Part shown: positions 9,766 to 19,382 of the stretch, in pieces | Layout of the letters: every line of letters starts with the position of its first letter | Numbering within the stretch: position 1 is the stretch's first letter | Assembly: GCA_963813345.1 (NCBI GenBank) | Contig: CAWEYR010000024.1 | Span: 1 to 64,000 of the forward strand | DNA length: 64,000 nucleotides | DNA from: CAWDDA01 sp963813345 | GTDB taxonomy: Bacteria > Acidobacteriota > Blastocatellia > RBC074 | Direction: 5' to 3' | Made by a program: the position numbers and the translations under genes | The notes under the pieces: model-generated | The model's input: only the letters and a program-made list of their open reading frames with translations | Databases searched by the model: none | What the model was told of the DNA's origin: nothing

Positions 9766-9925
9766 GCTGAGCTTGAAGTGTGAAGGAAACAAGCGCAACT
9801 CTGCTTGACATTCACATAGCTGAACTTTAAGTGTGGAAGGAAACAAGCGCAACTCTGCTTAACATTCACATAGCTGAACTTTAAGTGTGAAGGAAACAAG
9901 CGCAACTCTGCTTGACATTCACATA
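9766..9925. repeat. Three tandem copies of a 53-54 bp unit
   Basis: Units start at 9766, 9819 and 9873 and differ by only a few bases. Each begins GCTGA(A/G)CTT(T/G)AAGTGTG, contains AAGGAAACAAGCGCAACTC and ends TGCTT(G/A)ACATTCACATA. GTGTGAA near the start of each unit can pair with TTCACA near its end, so each unit may form a hairpin. The array abuts a large palindrome on its right. There is no coding function. Confidence 0.85.
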
Positions 9926-9927
9926 GC

Positions 9928-10007
9928 AGTGCGGCGGCTTGGCGCCGCTTTAGTCTCCCGATCGGATTACTTAGCGGGAGACTAAAGCGGCGCCAAGCCG
10001 CCGCACT
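9928..10007. repeat. Palindromic repeat, family 1 (near-perfect 33-bp arms)
   Basis: An inverted repeat with 33-bp arms (AGTGCGGCGGCTTGGCGCCG through TTTAGTCTCCCG) around a 14-nt loop. It is a copy of a dispersed family that recurs in this window with conserved ends ATTTGGAGTGCGG / CCGCACTCCAAAT. The left outer end is missing here, apparently replaced by the tandem array. As RNA it would form a very stable hairpin downstream of the reductase gene and could terminate or protect its transcript. Confidence 0.85.
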
Positions 10008-10025
10008 CCAAATAGGGCACCAAGT

Positions 10026-11592
10026 CTAAAGCTTGAACTCGAACTTGCCGTTTCGCAGCTTGTCAGGCGATGGCATGCGATCATGCCGCATCAATCCTTC
10101 GACTGCCGCCAGGTCGGCGTCGCGGTTCATGCCCGCGACGGCAAGTACACGGTTTCCCTTTACGTAGAAGGCGAGGAAATCCTGCTCGGACACCGAACCC
10201 TGGAAGATGATCTCGTCCCACTTTTCAGCGTGACCTACATACGAAAGCGCAGCGTCGAACTGCCGGGTCCAAAAGAAAGGCACAGAATCATAACGCACCG
10301 CCTTTCCCGCCATGTTGTGCGCCGCAATACGTCCCTGTTGCAGTGCAGTGCGCCAGTGTTCGATGCGACCGCGCTCTCCTGTGTGCGCATCTGGAAAATC
10401 TGCAACGTCTCCCGCGGCGTATAGCCATTCGGTGGCGCGCAAGTTTTCATCGACAATCACTCCGCCATCCCTGGAAAACTCAACTCCCTTGAGAAACCCT
10501 GTCGCCGGTTTGACCCCGACCCCCACAACCACCAGGTCAGCCTCGACTCGCTCACCGTTTTCAAGCACGACGGCCTCGATCTTCCCTGAGCCTTCAAACC
10601 GCGCCACTTTCGCTCGCAGCTTAAACTTCACGCCATGACTCTCGTGCACCCGTTGAAACTGCGTGCCGATTTCCGTGCCAAGAGTTTTCTCAAAAGGGAC
10701 CGCGCCGGGCGCAATGACGGTAACGGAAGACTTTCGCTCGATTAAGCTGCTGGCCACCTCCATACCGATAAAACTCGCGCCGATGACTACTGCGCGTGAC
10801 GGCTCGACGGCGGCGTCAATGATTGCGTCTGCATCTGCAAAGCTGCGTAGAAGGAAAACGTTGGTTACATCGTCCGGCTGAGATGGAAGCTTACGCGGCA
10901 CGCCTCCGGTTGCCACCAGCAACGCGTCGTAAGTGAGCGAACCACCATCATTGAACCCGATTGACCGAGTCGCGGCATCAACCAGAGTCACCTCACTTCC
11001 TCTCATAATTTCAATATCGTGAGTCGTGAAGAACTCGTCCGGGCGGAGCGGCATCCATTCCGGCTCGGCATGTCCCTGCAGGTAATCCTTGCTCAGATTC
11101 GGGCGGTCATATGGCAAACGGCTTTCGCGCGTTATGAGAATTACCCGACCTTGAAATCCATCCTCCCGCAGAGTCTGCGCTGCCATATAGCCGGCCGCAC
11201 CGCCACCAAGAATCACGAATGTGCGTTCGTCCTGTTGAACATCGCGTCTGACCATCGGTGGAGTACGGCGGTCCGCCGCATCATCAGGCAGGGAGACTAG
11301 TACGCGATCGCTCTTCGATCCGGACTTCGTAGCCTGGCAACGCATCGAGTGCAGGGGGCTCGAGCAAATCACCTGTCGTCACATCGAACGAGGCGTGATG
11401 CCAGGGACAAATGATCCGCTTGCCGCAAAGGGCACCCTCCGCCAGCGGTCCACCATAATGTGGACACGTTGCGCCTACTGCGTGAAATGTGCCATTCACA
11501 TTTGCGAGCAATACCTTCGTCTCACCGACTTCGTAAGCTTTCATTTCACCAGGATTGAGGGCGCCAACTTTGGTTAGTTCCACTTCCCGCAT
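10026..11592 (-). CDS. Rieske ferredoxin / FAD-dependent NAD(P)H reductase fusion (AIFM3-like), one frame break
   Basis: It starts at the ATG of MREVELTKVGALNPGE, after AAAGGAGAG. Residues 1-100 form a Rieske [2Fe-2S] domain with both ligand pairs (ATCPHYGGPL and IICPWHHASFD). The frame shifts near 11300 in the linker (RTSLPDDAADRR) into a pyridine-nucleotide-disulphide oxidoreductase. That domain shows the FAD site GGGAAGYMAAQTL, the NAD(P)-binding GASFIGMEVASSLIER, the FAD-binding YAAGDVADF and a C-terminal reductase-like domain. It would pass electrons between NAD(P)H, FAD and the iron-sulphur cluster, in the cytoplasm. Homologues are often a single fused chain, so I read this as one gene. 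Confidence 0.85.
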
Positions 11593-11715
11593 GGCACTAC
11601 TCTCCTTTCGCAGATAAACTTGCTCTTGCACTTTCCCTGTCTCTCAAGCTAATCATAGGCATTAGCGGCACTGCGGAAAACTGAAATTAACTCCATCTCA
11701 ATCAAGGAAGGCGAA

Positions 11716-13299
11716 ATGTCTGAACCTGGGTCTCCCAAACTGACGACAATCCGAAACGTCATTATCTCAATCGCGATCCTGATGACAACGAGTATAGCGG
11801 CACTCGCGCAAGAGCGGGTTAAGACAGCAAATGGAATTGTTGAAGGAACCATCGATAAGAGTTCGGGCATTCGAAGCTTTAAAGGGATACCGTTTGCCGA
11901 ACCGCCGGTCGGCGCTCTGCGTTGGAAGCCACCTCAACCGGTCAAGGATTGGAAAGGCGTTCGGAAGGCAGACACGTTTGGACCGAAGGCGGTGCAACGA
12001 CCGGTCTTCAGCGACATGGTTTTCCGGTCAAACGGGATGAGCGAGGACTGTCTTTACCTGAACGTATGGACCCCTGCAAAATCGGATAGGGAACGCCTTC
12101 CGGTTCTCGTCTATTTCTATGGGGGCGGCTTCATAGCTGGTGACGGGTCGGAGCCGCGTTATGACGGCGAGAACATGGCCAGGAAGGGCATCGTCGCCCT
12201 GACGGTGAATTACAGGCTCAATGTGTTCGGGTTCTTTGCCCATCCTGAATTGACCAGTGAATCTCCGAAGCATGCCTCAGGTAATTACGGGTTGCTGGAT
12301 CAGCACGCCGCTTTGCTTTGGGTACAGAGGAACATATCTGCCTTCGGAGGTGATCCGAAGAAGGTCACGATTGCGGGCGAGTCAGCGGGATCGATCTCGG
12401 TTAGCGCTCAAATGGTCTCACCTCTCTCAAAGGATCTGATCGCTGGGGCGATCGGTGAAAGCGGATCATTGACTGGTACGCTTACGCCGGTTCCTCTTAG
12501 CGAAGGCGAACAGAACGGGGTGAAGTTTGCGACCGCTGTAGGCGCGAATTCACTCGCCGCTCTTCGAGCTATGCCCGCCGAACAATTGCTCGAAGCGACC
12601 GCCAGGCAAGGCGTACCTCGCTTTGGGATTACGATTGATGGTTATTTCCTGCCCAAATCAGCTGGTGCGATTTTCCTTGCAGGCGAACAGGCTCGCGTGC
12701 CGTTGCTTGCGGGCTGGAACTCAGAAGAGAGCTCCTATCGAGGAGTCCTGGGTCAGGAAAAGCCAACGCCAGAAAACTATCTCAAAGCTCTGCGAAGGCT
12801 CTACGCCGAACGGGCCGACGAAGTACTGAAGGTCTACCCTGGCACAACAGAGGAAGAGGTCATCCAGTCAGCGACCGACCTGGCCAGCGACCGTTTTATC
12901 GGCTATAGCACGTGGAAATGGCTCGACCTTCACAGTAAGACCGGAGGCAAGCCGGTATATCGCTACTTTTACTTGCGTGCACGACCGGCTATGAGTGCGA
13001 CGGCGCCGCCACCCCGTGGAGCGGCGCACTCTGCGGAGATCGAATATGCGATGGGCAATCTCGCGACGAACAAGGTCTACGCCTGGACACCGGAAGACTT
13101 CAAAGTGTCGGAAATCATGCAGTCCTACTTTGCAAATTTCATCAAGACTGGAAATCCAAATGGGTCCGGCTTACCGAACTGGCCACAGGCTAATGGCGGG
13201 GGCAACGTGCCGGTAATGTACATTGATGTGACGACGCGTGTTGAACACGAAAAACATCGCGCGCGTTATTTGTTTCTTGAACAGTTCTACGCGAAGTAA
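11716..13299 (+). CDS. Type B carboxylesterase, secreted
   Basis: Intact, 527 residues, start ATG after AAGGAAGG. A signal segment lies at residues 13-31 (VIISIAILMTTSIAALAQ). The fold signature EDCLYLNVWTPA is followed by the oxyanion loop (YFYGGGF) and the nucleophile elbow GESAGS with catalytic Ser at about residue 223. The acid lies in the GWNSEESSYRG region and the His in PRGAAHSAEIEYAMGN. It hydrolyses carboxylic esters in the periplasm or outside; the natural substrate is unknown. It stands alone, followed directly by a palindromic repeat. Confidence 0.9.
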   Translation: MSEPGSPKLTTIRNVIISIAILMTTSIAALAQERVKTANGIVEGTIDKSSGIRSFKGIPFAEPPVGALRWKPPQPVKDWKGVRKADTFGPKAVQRPVFSDMVFRSNGMSEDCLYLNVWTPAKSDRERLPVLVYFYGGGFIAGDGSEPRYDGENMARKGIVALTVNYRLNVFGFFAHPELTSESPKHASGNYGLLDQHAALLWVQRNISAFGGDPKKVTIAGESAGSISVSAQMVSPLSKDLIAGAIGESGSLTGTLTPVPLSEGEQNGVKFATAVGANSLAALRAMPAEQLLEATARQGVPRFGITIDGYFLPKSAGAIFLAGEQARVPLLAGWNSEESSYRGVLGQEKPTPENYLKALRRLYAERADEVLKVYPGTTEEEVIQSATDLASDRFIGYSTWKWLDLHSKTGGKPVYRYFYLRARPAMSATAPPPRGAAHSAEIEYAMGNLATNKVYAWTPEDFKVSEIMQSYFANFIKTGNPNGSGLPNWPQANGGGNVPVMYIDVTTRVEHEKHRARYLFLEQFYAK

Positions 13300-13515
13300 C
13301 GCCGGAGGCGTAAAAGATCGTAGCCAGGGGTTGAGTCTTCGAAACCCCTGGTTGCATTGCGCGGGAGAGTGCATCCCGGAGGGATGCGAGAAGCGGATCT
13401 GGCGAAACCTCGTCTTTTCTCGCATCCCTCCGGGATGCAATGGTCATATGGAATCGATCCAGGGGTTTCGAAGACTCAACCCCTGGCTACGTTCTCGCAC
13501 CGCTCCGCGGTGATC
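13300..13515. repeat. Palindromic repeat, family 3, copy A
   Basis: It starts one base after the esterase stop codon. Outer arms are TAGCCAGGGGTTGAGTCTTC and its complement GAAGACTCAACCCCTGGCTA. Inner arms are GCATCCCGGAGGGATGC-like. The copy ends near CGCTCCGCGGTGA. A second copy at 59761-59985 shares ends and arms but differs in the centre, so this is a dispersed family. It could act as a transcription stop or a mobile hairpin element. Confidence 0.85.
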
Positions 13516-13563
13516 GCGCTGCGAAGCGGCGCAATTTTGTAGAATGGATAGTCTAATTCCTGA

Positions 13564-14316
13564 ATGAAAACCAAAGCATTTCTCTCGTCCCTGATAATCC
13601 TGGTCGGTTTTGTTGCGCCGCGTACCTCGCAGGATTGCGCATCGGTTACTTTGGCGCTTGAAAGACAGCTTGAAGCACAGAGGCATCTGCTCACCGATTG
13701 GGCGGGGCTTACTCGCTATGGCAGCGAGAACAGCGAATTGCGGCGTCCGGCTCAGAATGAAACCCGCGTCGTTTTTCTGGGCGACGAAACCACTGAATAC
13801 TGGGGCCGCGGCAAAGCACAGTTCTTTGAGGGCAAGCACTATTTGAATCGAGGAATCAAAGGACAGACGACACCGCAGATGCTTGTACGATTTCGACAGG
13901 ATGTGATTGCACTGAAACCAAAGGTCGTCGTGATACTGGGAGGTACAAATGATTTTGCCGGCGTCACGGGGCCGATAACTCAGGCGATGACGGCGGAGAA
14001 TGTCATGTCGATGGTGGAGCTGGCCAGGGCAAACGGCATTCGCGTTGTGCTCGCATCGCTAACACCGGTCTGTGACTGCTACAACAAACAGACGCAGCTG
14101 AGACCTCAGGGAAAGATTATCGGGATGAATGGATGGCTCAAGGAGTATGCAATCGAGAGCGGTTCAGTCTATCTCGACTACTACACGGCACTGGCCGAGG
14201 GACGCAACTTCAGGAAAGAGCTGACGAGCGATGGATTCCTTCCGAATGATGCGGGTTATGCCGTCATGGCTCCGCTCGCGGAAGCTGCGATCGCGAAGGC
14301 GCTTGGTAACAAATGA
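13564..14316 (+). CDS. SGNH/GDSL-hydrolase-fold protein lacking catalytic Ser and His
   Basis: A signal peptide (MKTKAFLSSLIILVGFVAP) is followed by an SGNH fold. The block III GGTNDFAG and the order of blocks match the family. However, block I reads FLGDETTEYWG (Glu at about residue 75 where GDS has the nucleophile). Block V reads SDGFLPNDAGYAVM (Leu at about 226 in place of the catalytic His; Asp 223 kept). It is 250 residues and intact, so the changes are not frame errors. It is unlikely to be a normal esterase and may bind a ligand or glycan instead. The neighbouring genes act on carbohydrates. Confidence 0.8.
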   Translation: MKTKAFLSSLIILVGFVAPRTSQDCASVTLALERQLEAQRHLLTDWAGLTRYGSENSELRRPAQNETRVVFLGDETTEYWGRGKAQFFEGKHYLNRGIKGQTTPQMLVRFRQDVIALKPKVVVILGGTNDFAGVTGPITQAMTAENVMSMVELARANGIRVVLASLTPVCDCYNKQTQLRPQGKIIGMNGWLKEYAIESGSVYLDYYTALAEGRNFRKELTSDGFLPNDAGYAVMAPLAEAAIAKALGNK

Positions 14317-14326
14317 TGGAGTATCG

Positions 14327-15382
14327 ATGAACACTGAAAACAAATACCAATATCCAAAACTTCACAACGCAACCTGGCCGGGCCTCGTCGGGAAGGGTGG
14401 ACCGGATAGCGAACCAGTTATCGAGTTTGAAACGATGCTCGATCTCACGGCGGCGACTGAGGTCGACGGCGTTCGTTTCGACGGGGTAGACATTTTCCTT
14501 TCGCTTCCGCACACAGATATTGATTCAACTGACGACGATCTCAAGCGACTCGCAGATAGTGTTCAGACGCGCGGCCTGGTTATCGGTTCGCTGGTAGCGC
14601 CTGTCTGGGGACCAACTGGTGGAGGTTCGGCGATGGGTTCTGCCGAGGAACGCAAGGCCTTCCTTACACAGGTTGAGAAAGCCTGCAGTGTCGGGAAGAA
14701 ACTTCGTGACATCGGTATTCGCTCTTATGGCATCGTGCGGATTGATTCGTCGTGCAGTCCAGCGGATTGGGCTGAGGATCCGGCGGCGAACACAAAGAAG
14801 ATCGCCGGGACCTTTCGCGAGGCTTGCAATATCGCTGAAGGCTACGGCGAAAGGCTCGCCGCCGAAGGTGAAATCTGTTGGGGCGGTATGCACAGCTGGA
14901 CGCGCATGGCCGAACTGCTGGAAATGGTAGACCGCCCGCAGACGCTGGGTATGCAGGCTGACATGGCTCACACCCTGCTCTTCACGCTTGGCCATAACTC
15001 GCCGGAAGACAGCTTGCTGCCGGAAGGCTACGATTGGTCGAACAAAGAAGTCCTTTACGAGGCACTCGGTAAGATGACCGGTCGCCTGCGCCCGTGGGTA
15101 AGGATCTGCACATCGCACAGAATGATGCGACGGTCAAAGGTTCGGGCTCGCACGACAAGACTGGACGCCACTGCCTGCCAGATGATCCGAATGGCAAGCT
15201 CGACATAGTTCGCGCGGCCGGGCTATGGATGCGCGACGAAAGGTGGCACTCCAACAAAGGCATATCAGCACATCAACTGGGACGGTTGTATGTTTCCCAA
15301 TGAAACGATGCTCAACCCGCAAACCTGGCGCAACATACTTTCCACCATGATTGCGGTGCGAAATGCACATGGATGGAACTAA
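14327..15382 (+). CDS. TIM-barrel sugar isomerase/epimerase-like protein, two frame breaks
   Basis: It starts MNTENKYQYPKLHNATWPG 10 bp after the SGNH-like gene and is probably cotranscribed. Conserved TIM-barrel pieces resembling xylose-isomerase-like AP2_endonuc proteins include VDGVRFDGVDIFLSLPHTD, GERLAAEGEICWGGMHSW (Glu/His metal-ligand region) and LGMQADMAHTL (Asp/His). After breaks near 15095 and 15260 it continues DLHIAQNDATVKGSGSHDKTG and MFPNETMLNPQTWRNIL. It would isomerise or epimerise a sugar or sugar acid in the cytoplasm. The exact substrate is unknown. Confidence 0.7.
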
Positions 15383-15403
15383 AGTGTGAACCTGCGGAGT
15401 AAA

Positions 15404-15525
15404 GAGTGCTGAGTGCTGAGCTGGGTTTGAGTTCAAGCTTTAGCTTGTGGTTAGGATGAAACCCCAAGCTAAAGCTTGAACTCAAACCCACTGAACCGGC
15501 ACTCAGCACCCAGCACTCAGCACTC
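15404..15525. repeat. Palindromic repeat, family 4, copy A
   Basis: A perfect 26-bp inverted repeat (TGGGTTTGAGTTCAAGCTTT at its left; arms 15422-15447 and 15465-15490) lies inside looser outer arms built from GTGCTGAG/CTCAGCAC words. A partial relative lies at 18733-18794. It sits between the TIM-barrel gene and the oxidoreductase gene. Confidence 0.8.
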
Positions 15526-15544
15526 AAATGATATCGCGATCCTT

Positions 15545-16686
15545 ATGACAAAAAGGCAATTGAACATTGGTTTGGTGGGTTATGGTTTTATGGGACGCAC
15601 GCACTCGAATGCGTTCCTGCAAGCCGGCCGTTTCTTCGATCTGCCCTGGCAGCCGCATCTGAAAGCGATCTGCGCGCGAAATGTTGAACGCGCGCGCTCG
15701 TTCGCAGAGAACTGGGGCTACGAGTCGGTGGAAACTGATTGGCGCAAGCTGGTCGATCGCAAGGATATTGACCTCATCGATATCGCCAGTCCAAACGACA
15801 CGCACGCCGAAATCGCGATTGCAGCAGCAAAGGCCGGTAAGATGGTCATGTGCGAGAAGCCGCTCGGGCGGACTGCGACCGAAGCCGAGCCATGACCGAG
15901 GCCGTCGAAGCCGCGAAAGTCGCGAACATGGTCTGGTACAACTACCGCCGAGTACCAGCAGTGACGCTGCTCAAGAATCTGATAGATGACGGCCGCTTTG
16001 GACGTATTTTTCACTACCGGGCGAAGTTCCTCCAGGATTGGACAATCTCACAGGATTTGCCGCAGGGTGGTGAAGGACTATGGCGTCTCGATGCCGCCGT
16101 TGCAGGCAGTGGCGTCACTGGAGACCTGCTGGCCCACAATATTGACACTGCGCTCTGGCTGAATGGTCCCATCACCGAAGTCACTGCCATGACCGAAACG
16201 TTCATCAAGGAGCGCAAACACAACCTGACGGGCCGCGTCGAACCGGTTGGGATTGACGATGCCAGCGCCGTCCTCTGCCGCTTTAAGAATGGCTCGCTCG
16301 CGACATTTGAGGCGACGCGCTATGCGCGCGGGCACAAAGCGCTCTACACGCTTGAAATCAACGGTGAGCATGCTTCGGCCTTTTGGGTCTGCATGACTTG
16401 CATCGCATTCAATACTTCGATCACCGCGATGAAGGACAGTTGCGGGGTTGGCGAAGCGTGCACGTCACCGACGGAGATCATCCGTACATGAACCGGTGGT
16501 GGGTGCCGGGGCTGCAAATCGGTTACGAACACACATTCATTCACCAAGTCGCCGATTTTGTGCGAAGCGATGGATGAAGGCAAGGAAGCCTCTCCCACCT
16601 TCAGGGATGGTTTGGCGACTGATTACGTAACCGATGCGATTTTGAAGTCTGCGAAGACGCGGCAATGGGAGCCTGTTCGAAATTGA
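15545..16686 (+). CDS. Gfo/Idh/MocA-family oxidoreductase, several frame breaks
   Basis: It starts MTKRQLNIGLVGYGFMGRTH, a Rossmann dinucleotide fold (GxGxxG). This is followed by DIASPNDTHAEIAIAAAKAGKMVMCEKPLGRT with the family Lys in EKP. After a break near 15890 come MVWYNYRRVPAV and GDLLAHNIDTALWL (catalytic His region). After breaks near 16380 and 16570 it ends GLATDYVTDAILKSAKTRQWEPV. It oxidises or reduces a sugar derivative with NAD(P). Position between an isomerase and a DUF1080 protein supports a role in carbohydrate catabolism. Confidence 0.8.
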
Positions 16687-16697
16687 TCGAGGTACTT

Positions 16698-17438
16698 ATG
16701 AAAAAGCTGGTTGCAGTTTCGCTGGTCGCGATTGTGGTAACACTCTTGGCGCTTTCTACGATTGCACGTCAAGGCGGTCGCGGTCCTGGAATCGAACCTC
16801 TGGCGATCGATGATCACACGGGATATCAATCCATCTTCGACAGTAAAACATTGAATGGATGGGATGGCGACCCACAAGTGTGGCGCGTCGAGGATGGCGT
16901 CATCATTGGCGAAAGCACCGCGGAGAAACCCATCAAGGTCAATACCTTTCTTATCTGGCGCGTTGGTCAACCCAAAGACTTCGATCTGAAAGTGGACTAT
17001 CGCATCAACTCGACCAATAGCGGTATTCAGTACCGCAGCGTTGAACTGCCCGACGTCGGCAAGTGGGTGCTCAAAGGCTATCAGGCAGACATTGATTTCC
17101 AGAACCAGTATACGGGGCAGCTTTACGAAGAACGTGGCCGTGGCTTTCTTGCGATGCGCGGTCAGGTGACCGAGCTACAAACGGGAAAGAAGAGGGTCAT
17201 TGCCAATCTTCGCAGCGCGATGAGCTCAAGGGTCTCATCAAGGTGAACGAATGGAATCAGGTTCACATCATCGCGCGGGGCAACGTTCTAACGCACGTGT
17301 TCAATGGACGATCTGATGGCTCAAACGGTCGATGAGGACGCAGCGAACCGCGCGATGGGCGGACTGCTCGGCTTCCAGATGCATAGCGGGGCGCCAATGA
17401 AACTCGAGCTGCGAAACATCTGGATCAAGAACTTGTAA
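16698..17438 (+). CDS. DUF1080 (LamG-like, 3-keto-disaccharide hydrolase) secreted protein, frame breaks
   Basis: A signal peptide (MKKLVAVSLVAIVVTLLAL) is followed by the DUF1080 beta-jelly-roll: SIFDSKTLNGWDGDPQVWRVEDGVIIGES, FLIWRVGQPKDFDLKVDYRI, SGIQYRSVELPDVGKWVLKGYQADID. Breaks near 17215 and 17320 interrupt KVNEWNQVHIIARGN and MGGLLGFQMHSGAPMKLELRNIWIKNL. Family members bind or cleave glycan ethers/glycosides in the periplasm. A second DUF1080 gene lies at 29450. Confidence 0.8.
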
Positions 17439-17470
17439 CGACACGCAACGTGATATCCAGACGGGGAACA

Positions 17471-18672
17471 ATGATGCAACTTGAATTTACAAAAGTCCGC
17501 CAGCATTTCGACAGTTCGTCACTTGGTGATATCGAGCAAGCTGTCGCCCGGCAGCTCGATTCCGGCAAACTGGAGTTCCACCCGGTGCAAACATCGCAAT
17601 CGCGGCTGGAAGCCGCGGTATCGCCAATATCGCGCGGATCGTCAAGACAGTTGCAGCCTTTGTTAAGGCCAGAGGTGGCAATCCTTTTGTCATTCCTGCT
17701 ATGGGAAGTCACGGAGGCGCCACGGCTGAAGGGCAGCGCGAAATCCTTGCTTCCTACGAAATCAGCGAAGCAGCGATTGGCTGCCCGGTACGCGCTTCAA
17801 TGGAAGTTGTCGAACTCGACAATGGCGGTCTGGAGTTGCCACTCTTCATGGACAGGTACGCGTTTGAATCGGACGGCGTGATCCTGATCAATCGCATCAA
17901 GCCGCACACCGCGTTTCACGGAGAATACGAGAGCGGCCTGATCAAGATGAGTGTAATTGGATTGGGCAACAAACGCCTGGCGTCTGAGCTACACCGCTTT
18001 GGTGTCTACGGATTGAAAACGCTGATGCCGCTAGCCGGGAGACAGATTCTCTTAACGGGGAAAATCCTCCTAGGCATCGGAATCGTCGAGAATGCCTACG
18101 ATGAGACTGCGATCATCGAAGCGCTGACGCCTCTGGAGATACTTGCGCGTGAACCAGAGCTATTGAATTCTGCGAAGCAGATGATGCCGTATCTTCCATT
18201 AAAGGACATCGACGTTCTGGTGGTTGACCGGTTAGGCAAAGATATCAGTGGCTCGGGTATGGATCCCAATATCATCGGCAGGATGAAAATCGAAGGAACG
18301 CCGGAACCCGAATCGCCAAGAATCAAGGCGATTGTCGTCACTGACCTGACAGACGCTTCTCACGGCAATGCGTGCGGTATAGGTCTGGCGGATGTTACAA
18401 CGCGGCGACTGCTCGATAAGGTGAACTGGGATGTGACGTACGCGAACGGCGTCACAAGCGGGTTCTATTCGCATGTCGCATTGCCCATCGTCGCCGCTAC
18501 AGATGAACAGGCACTTGAATGGGGAATTCGCGCGAGCCACGAACCCGCGAAGCTCAAGAAAATCGTGCGCGTGCGGGACACGTTACACATCAGCGAAATG
18601 TACGTATCCGCAGCGGCCATGGATGAGATCAAAGACAAGGTCGAAATCCTCAACCAGCCCGCGTCTGTTTGA
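17471..18672 (+). CDS. LarA-like (DUF2088, lactate-racemase N-domain) protein, one frame break
   Basis: The start is ATG 17471 or 17474 after GGGGA. After a frame change near 17580 it reads GVPPGANIAIAAGSRGIANI, PFVIPAMGSHGGATAEGQ, GVILINRIKPHTAFHGEYESGLIKMSVIGLGN. This matches the LarA N-terminal fold. The C-terminal half (VDRLGKDISGSGMDPNIIGRM) differs from true LarA and resembles the single-domain DUF2088 group. Nickel-pincer racemase activity cannot be assumed. No larB/C/E neighbours are present. A hydroxy-acid or sugar-acid step is possible given the setting. Confidence 0.75.
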
Positions 18673-18732
18673 AGAGCAAGGCTCGCTGGTCGCGTTTTGA
18701 AGAAAGTGGTCAGTGGCCAGTGACCAGGGTTC

Positions 18733-18794
18733 GAGTTCAGCTTTTAGCTACTCCTACCAACCGAGCACACACCAGCAAGCTAAAGCCTGAACTC
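18733..18794. repeat. Palindromic repeat, family 4, partial copy B
   Basis: Arms GAGTTCAGCTTTTAGCT and AGCTAAAGCCTGAACTC pair with two mismatches around a 28-nt loop. They match the core words of the copy at 15404-15525. The copy is degenerate and shortened. Confidence 0.65.
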
Positions 18795-18806
18795 CATACA
18801 GAAACA

Positions 18807-18839
18807 AAAGCGAACAGTTCTTTTCGAGCTGTTCGCTTT
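18807..18839. terminator. Bidirectional intrinsic terminator
   Basis: AAAGCGAACAG and CTGTTCGCTTT form a perfect 11-bp stem around an 11-nt loop, with A-rich and T-rich flanks on the two sides. It lies between the plus-strand LarA-like gene and a convergent minus-strand gene, so it can serve both. Confidence 0.65.
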
Positions 18840-18865
18840 CGCCTCTCCAATTTGAGGGTTTGTCG

Positions 18866-19243
18866 TTATCCTTCTATCTTCTCGCGGTATCCGTCAGCAT
18901 ATCCCTGAAGGAACGCGTCGCGATAAGCATGACTCTTCGATTTCTTGAAATCCTTGTGATTTTCAGGGTCGTTCTCGTTACCCTCCTTGGCATCGTCCTT
19001 TCCTCGACTCGGCCGTCTTTGTAACCCTCTTCTCTCTGCTGTGCTATCGGATCTACCACGCGATAGGTCCGCTCCCAATAGGGGCCCCAAAACGGGCGGT
19101 ACGGACGATAGATAATCACCCGGCGGGGTCTTCGGAGACCTTGCGCGTCGGCTGTTGTCGTTGTTCCAAAGCCCATCAGAAAGAACGACCGCAACCAACG
19201 CTCCCATAACTAGCCTTTTAATGTTGATTCCATTCGTTTTCAT
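18866..19243 (-). CDS. Small secreted protein, frame breaks
   Basis: It starts MKTNGINIKRLVMGALVAVV. A frame change near 19185 leads to FLMGFGTTTTADAQGLRRPRRV, so the signal peptide spans the break. The mature part has VIIYRPYRPFWGPYWERTYRVVDPIAQQREEGYKDG. A second change near 19015 leads to KDDAKEGNENDPENHKDFKKSKSHAYRDAFLQGYADGYRE. The basic, Tyr-rich start and repeated GYxDG-type ends are visible, but I recognise no named family. It is probably periplasmic, about 125 residues. Confidence 0.55.
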   Translation of the reverse strand: MKTNGINIKRLVMGALVAVVLSDGLWNNDNSRRARSPKTPPGDYLSSVPPVLGPLLGADLSRGRSDSTAERRGLQRRPSRGKDDAKEGNENDPENHKDFKKSKSHAYRDAFLQGYADGYREKIEG

Positions 19244-19382
19244 AACATTCCTTTATTCGTTTTCATCATCCACCACTTCATTTCGCCAGCTTGGATGACG
19301 ATTCCAGGTAAAGGGTGGCTTGCCGTTACATTAGAACTGGGATGATGCCGACAACCACAACAGCATGAAAAGATACAAACGA

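Noticed and set aside
9616..9905. Repetitive minus-strand frames with LRLFPSHLKFSYVN-like text
   Set aside because: They are translations of the 53-bp tandem repeat and have no start signal or homologue pattern.
9766..9925. CRISPR array
   Set aside because: The units are continuous tandem copies without unique spacers, and no cas gene is present.
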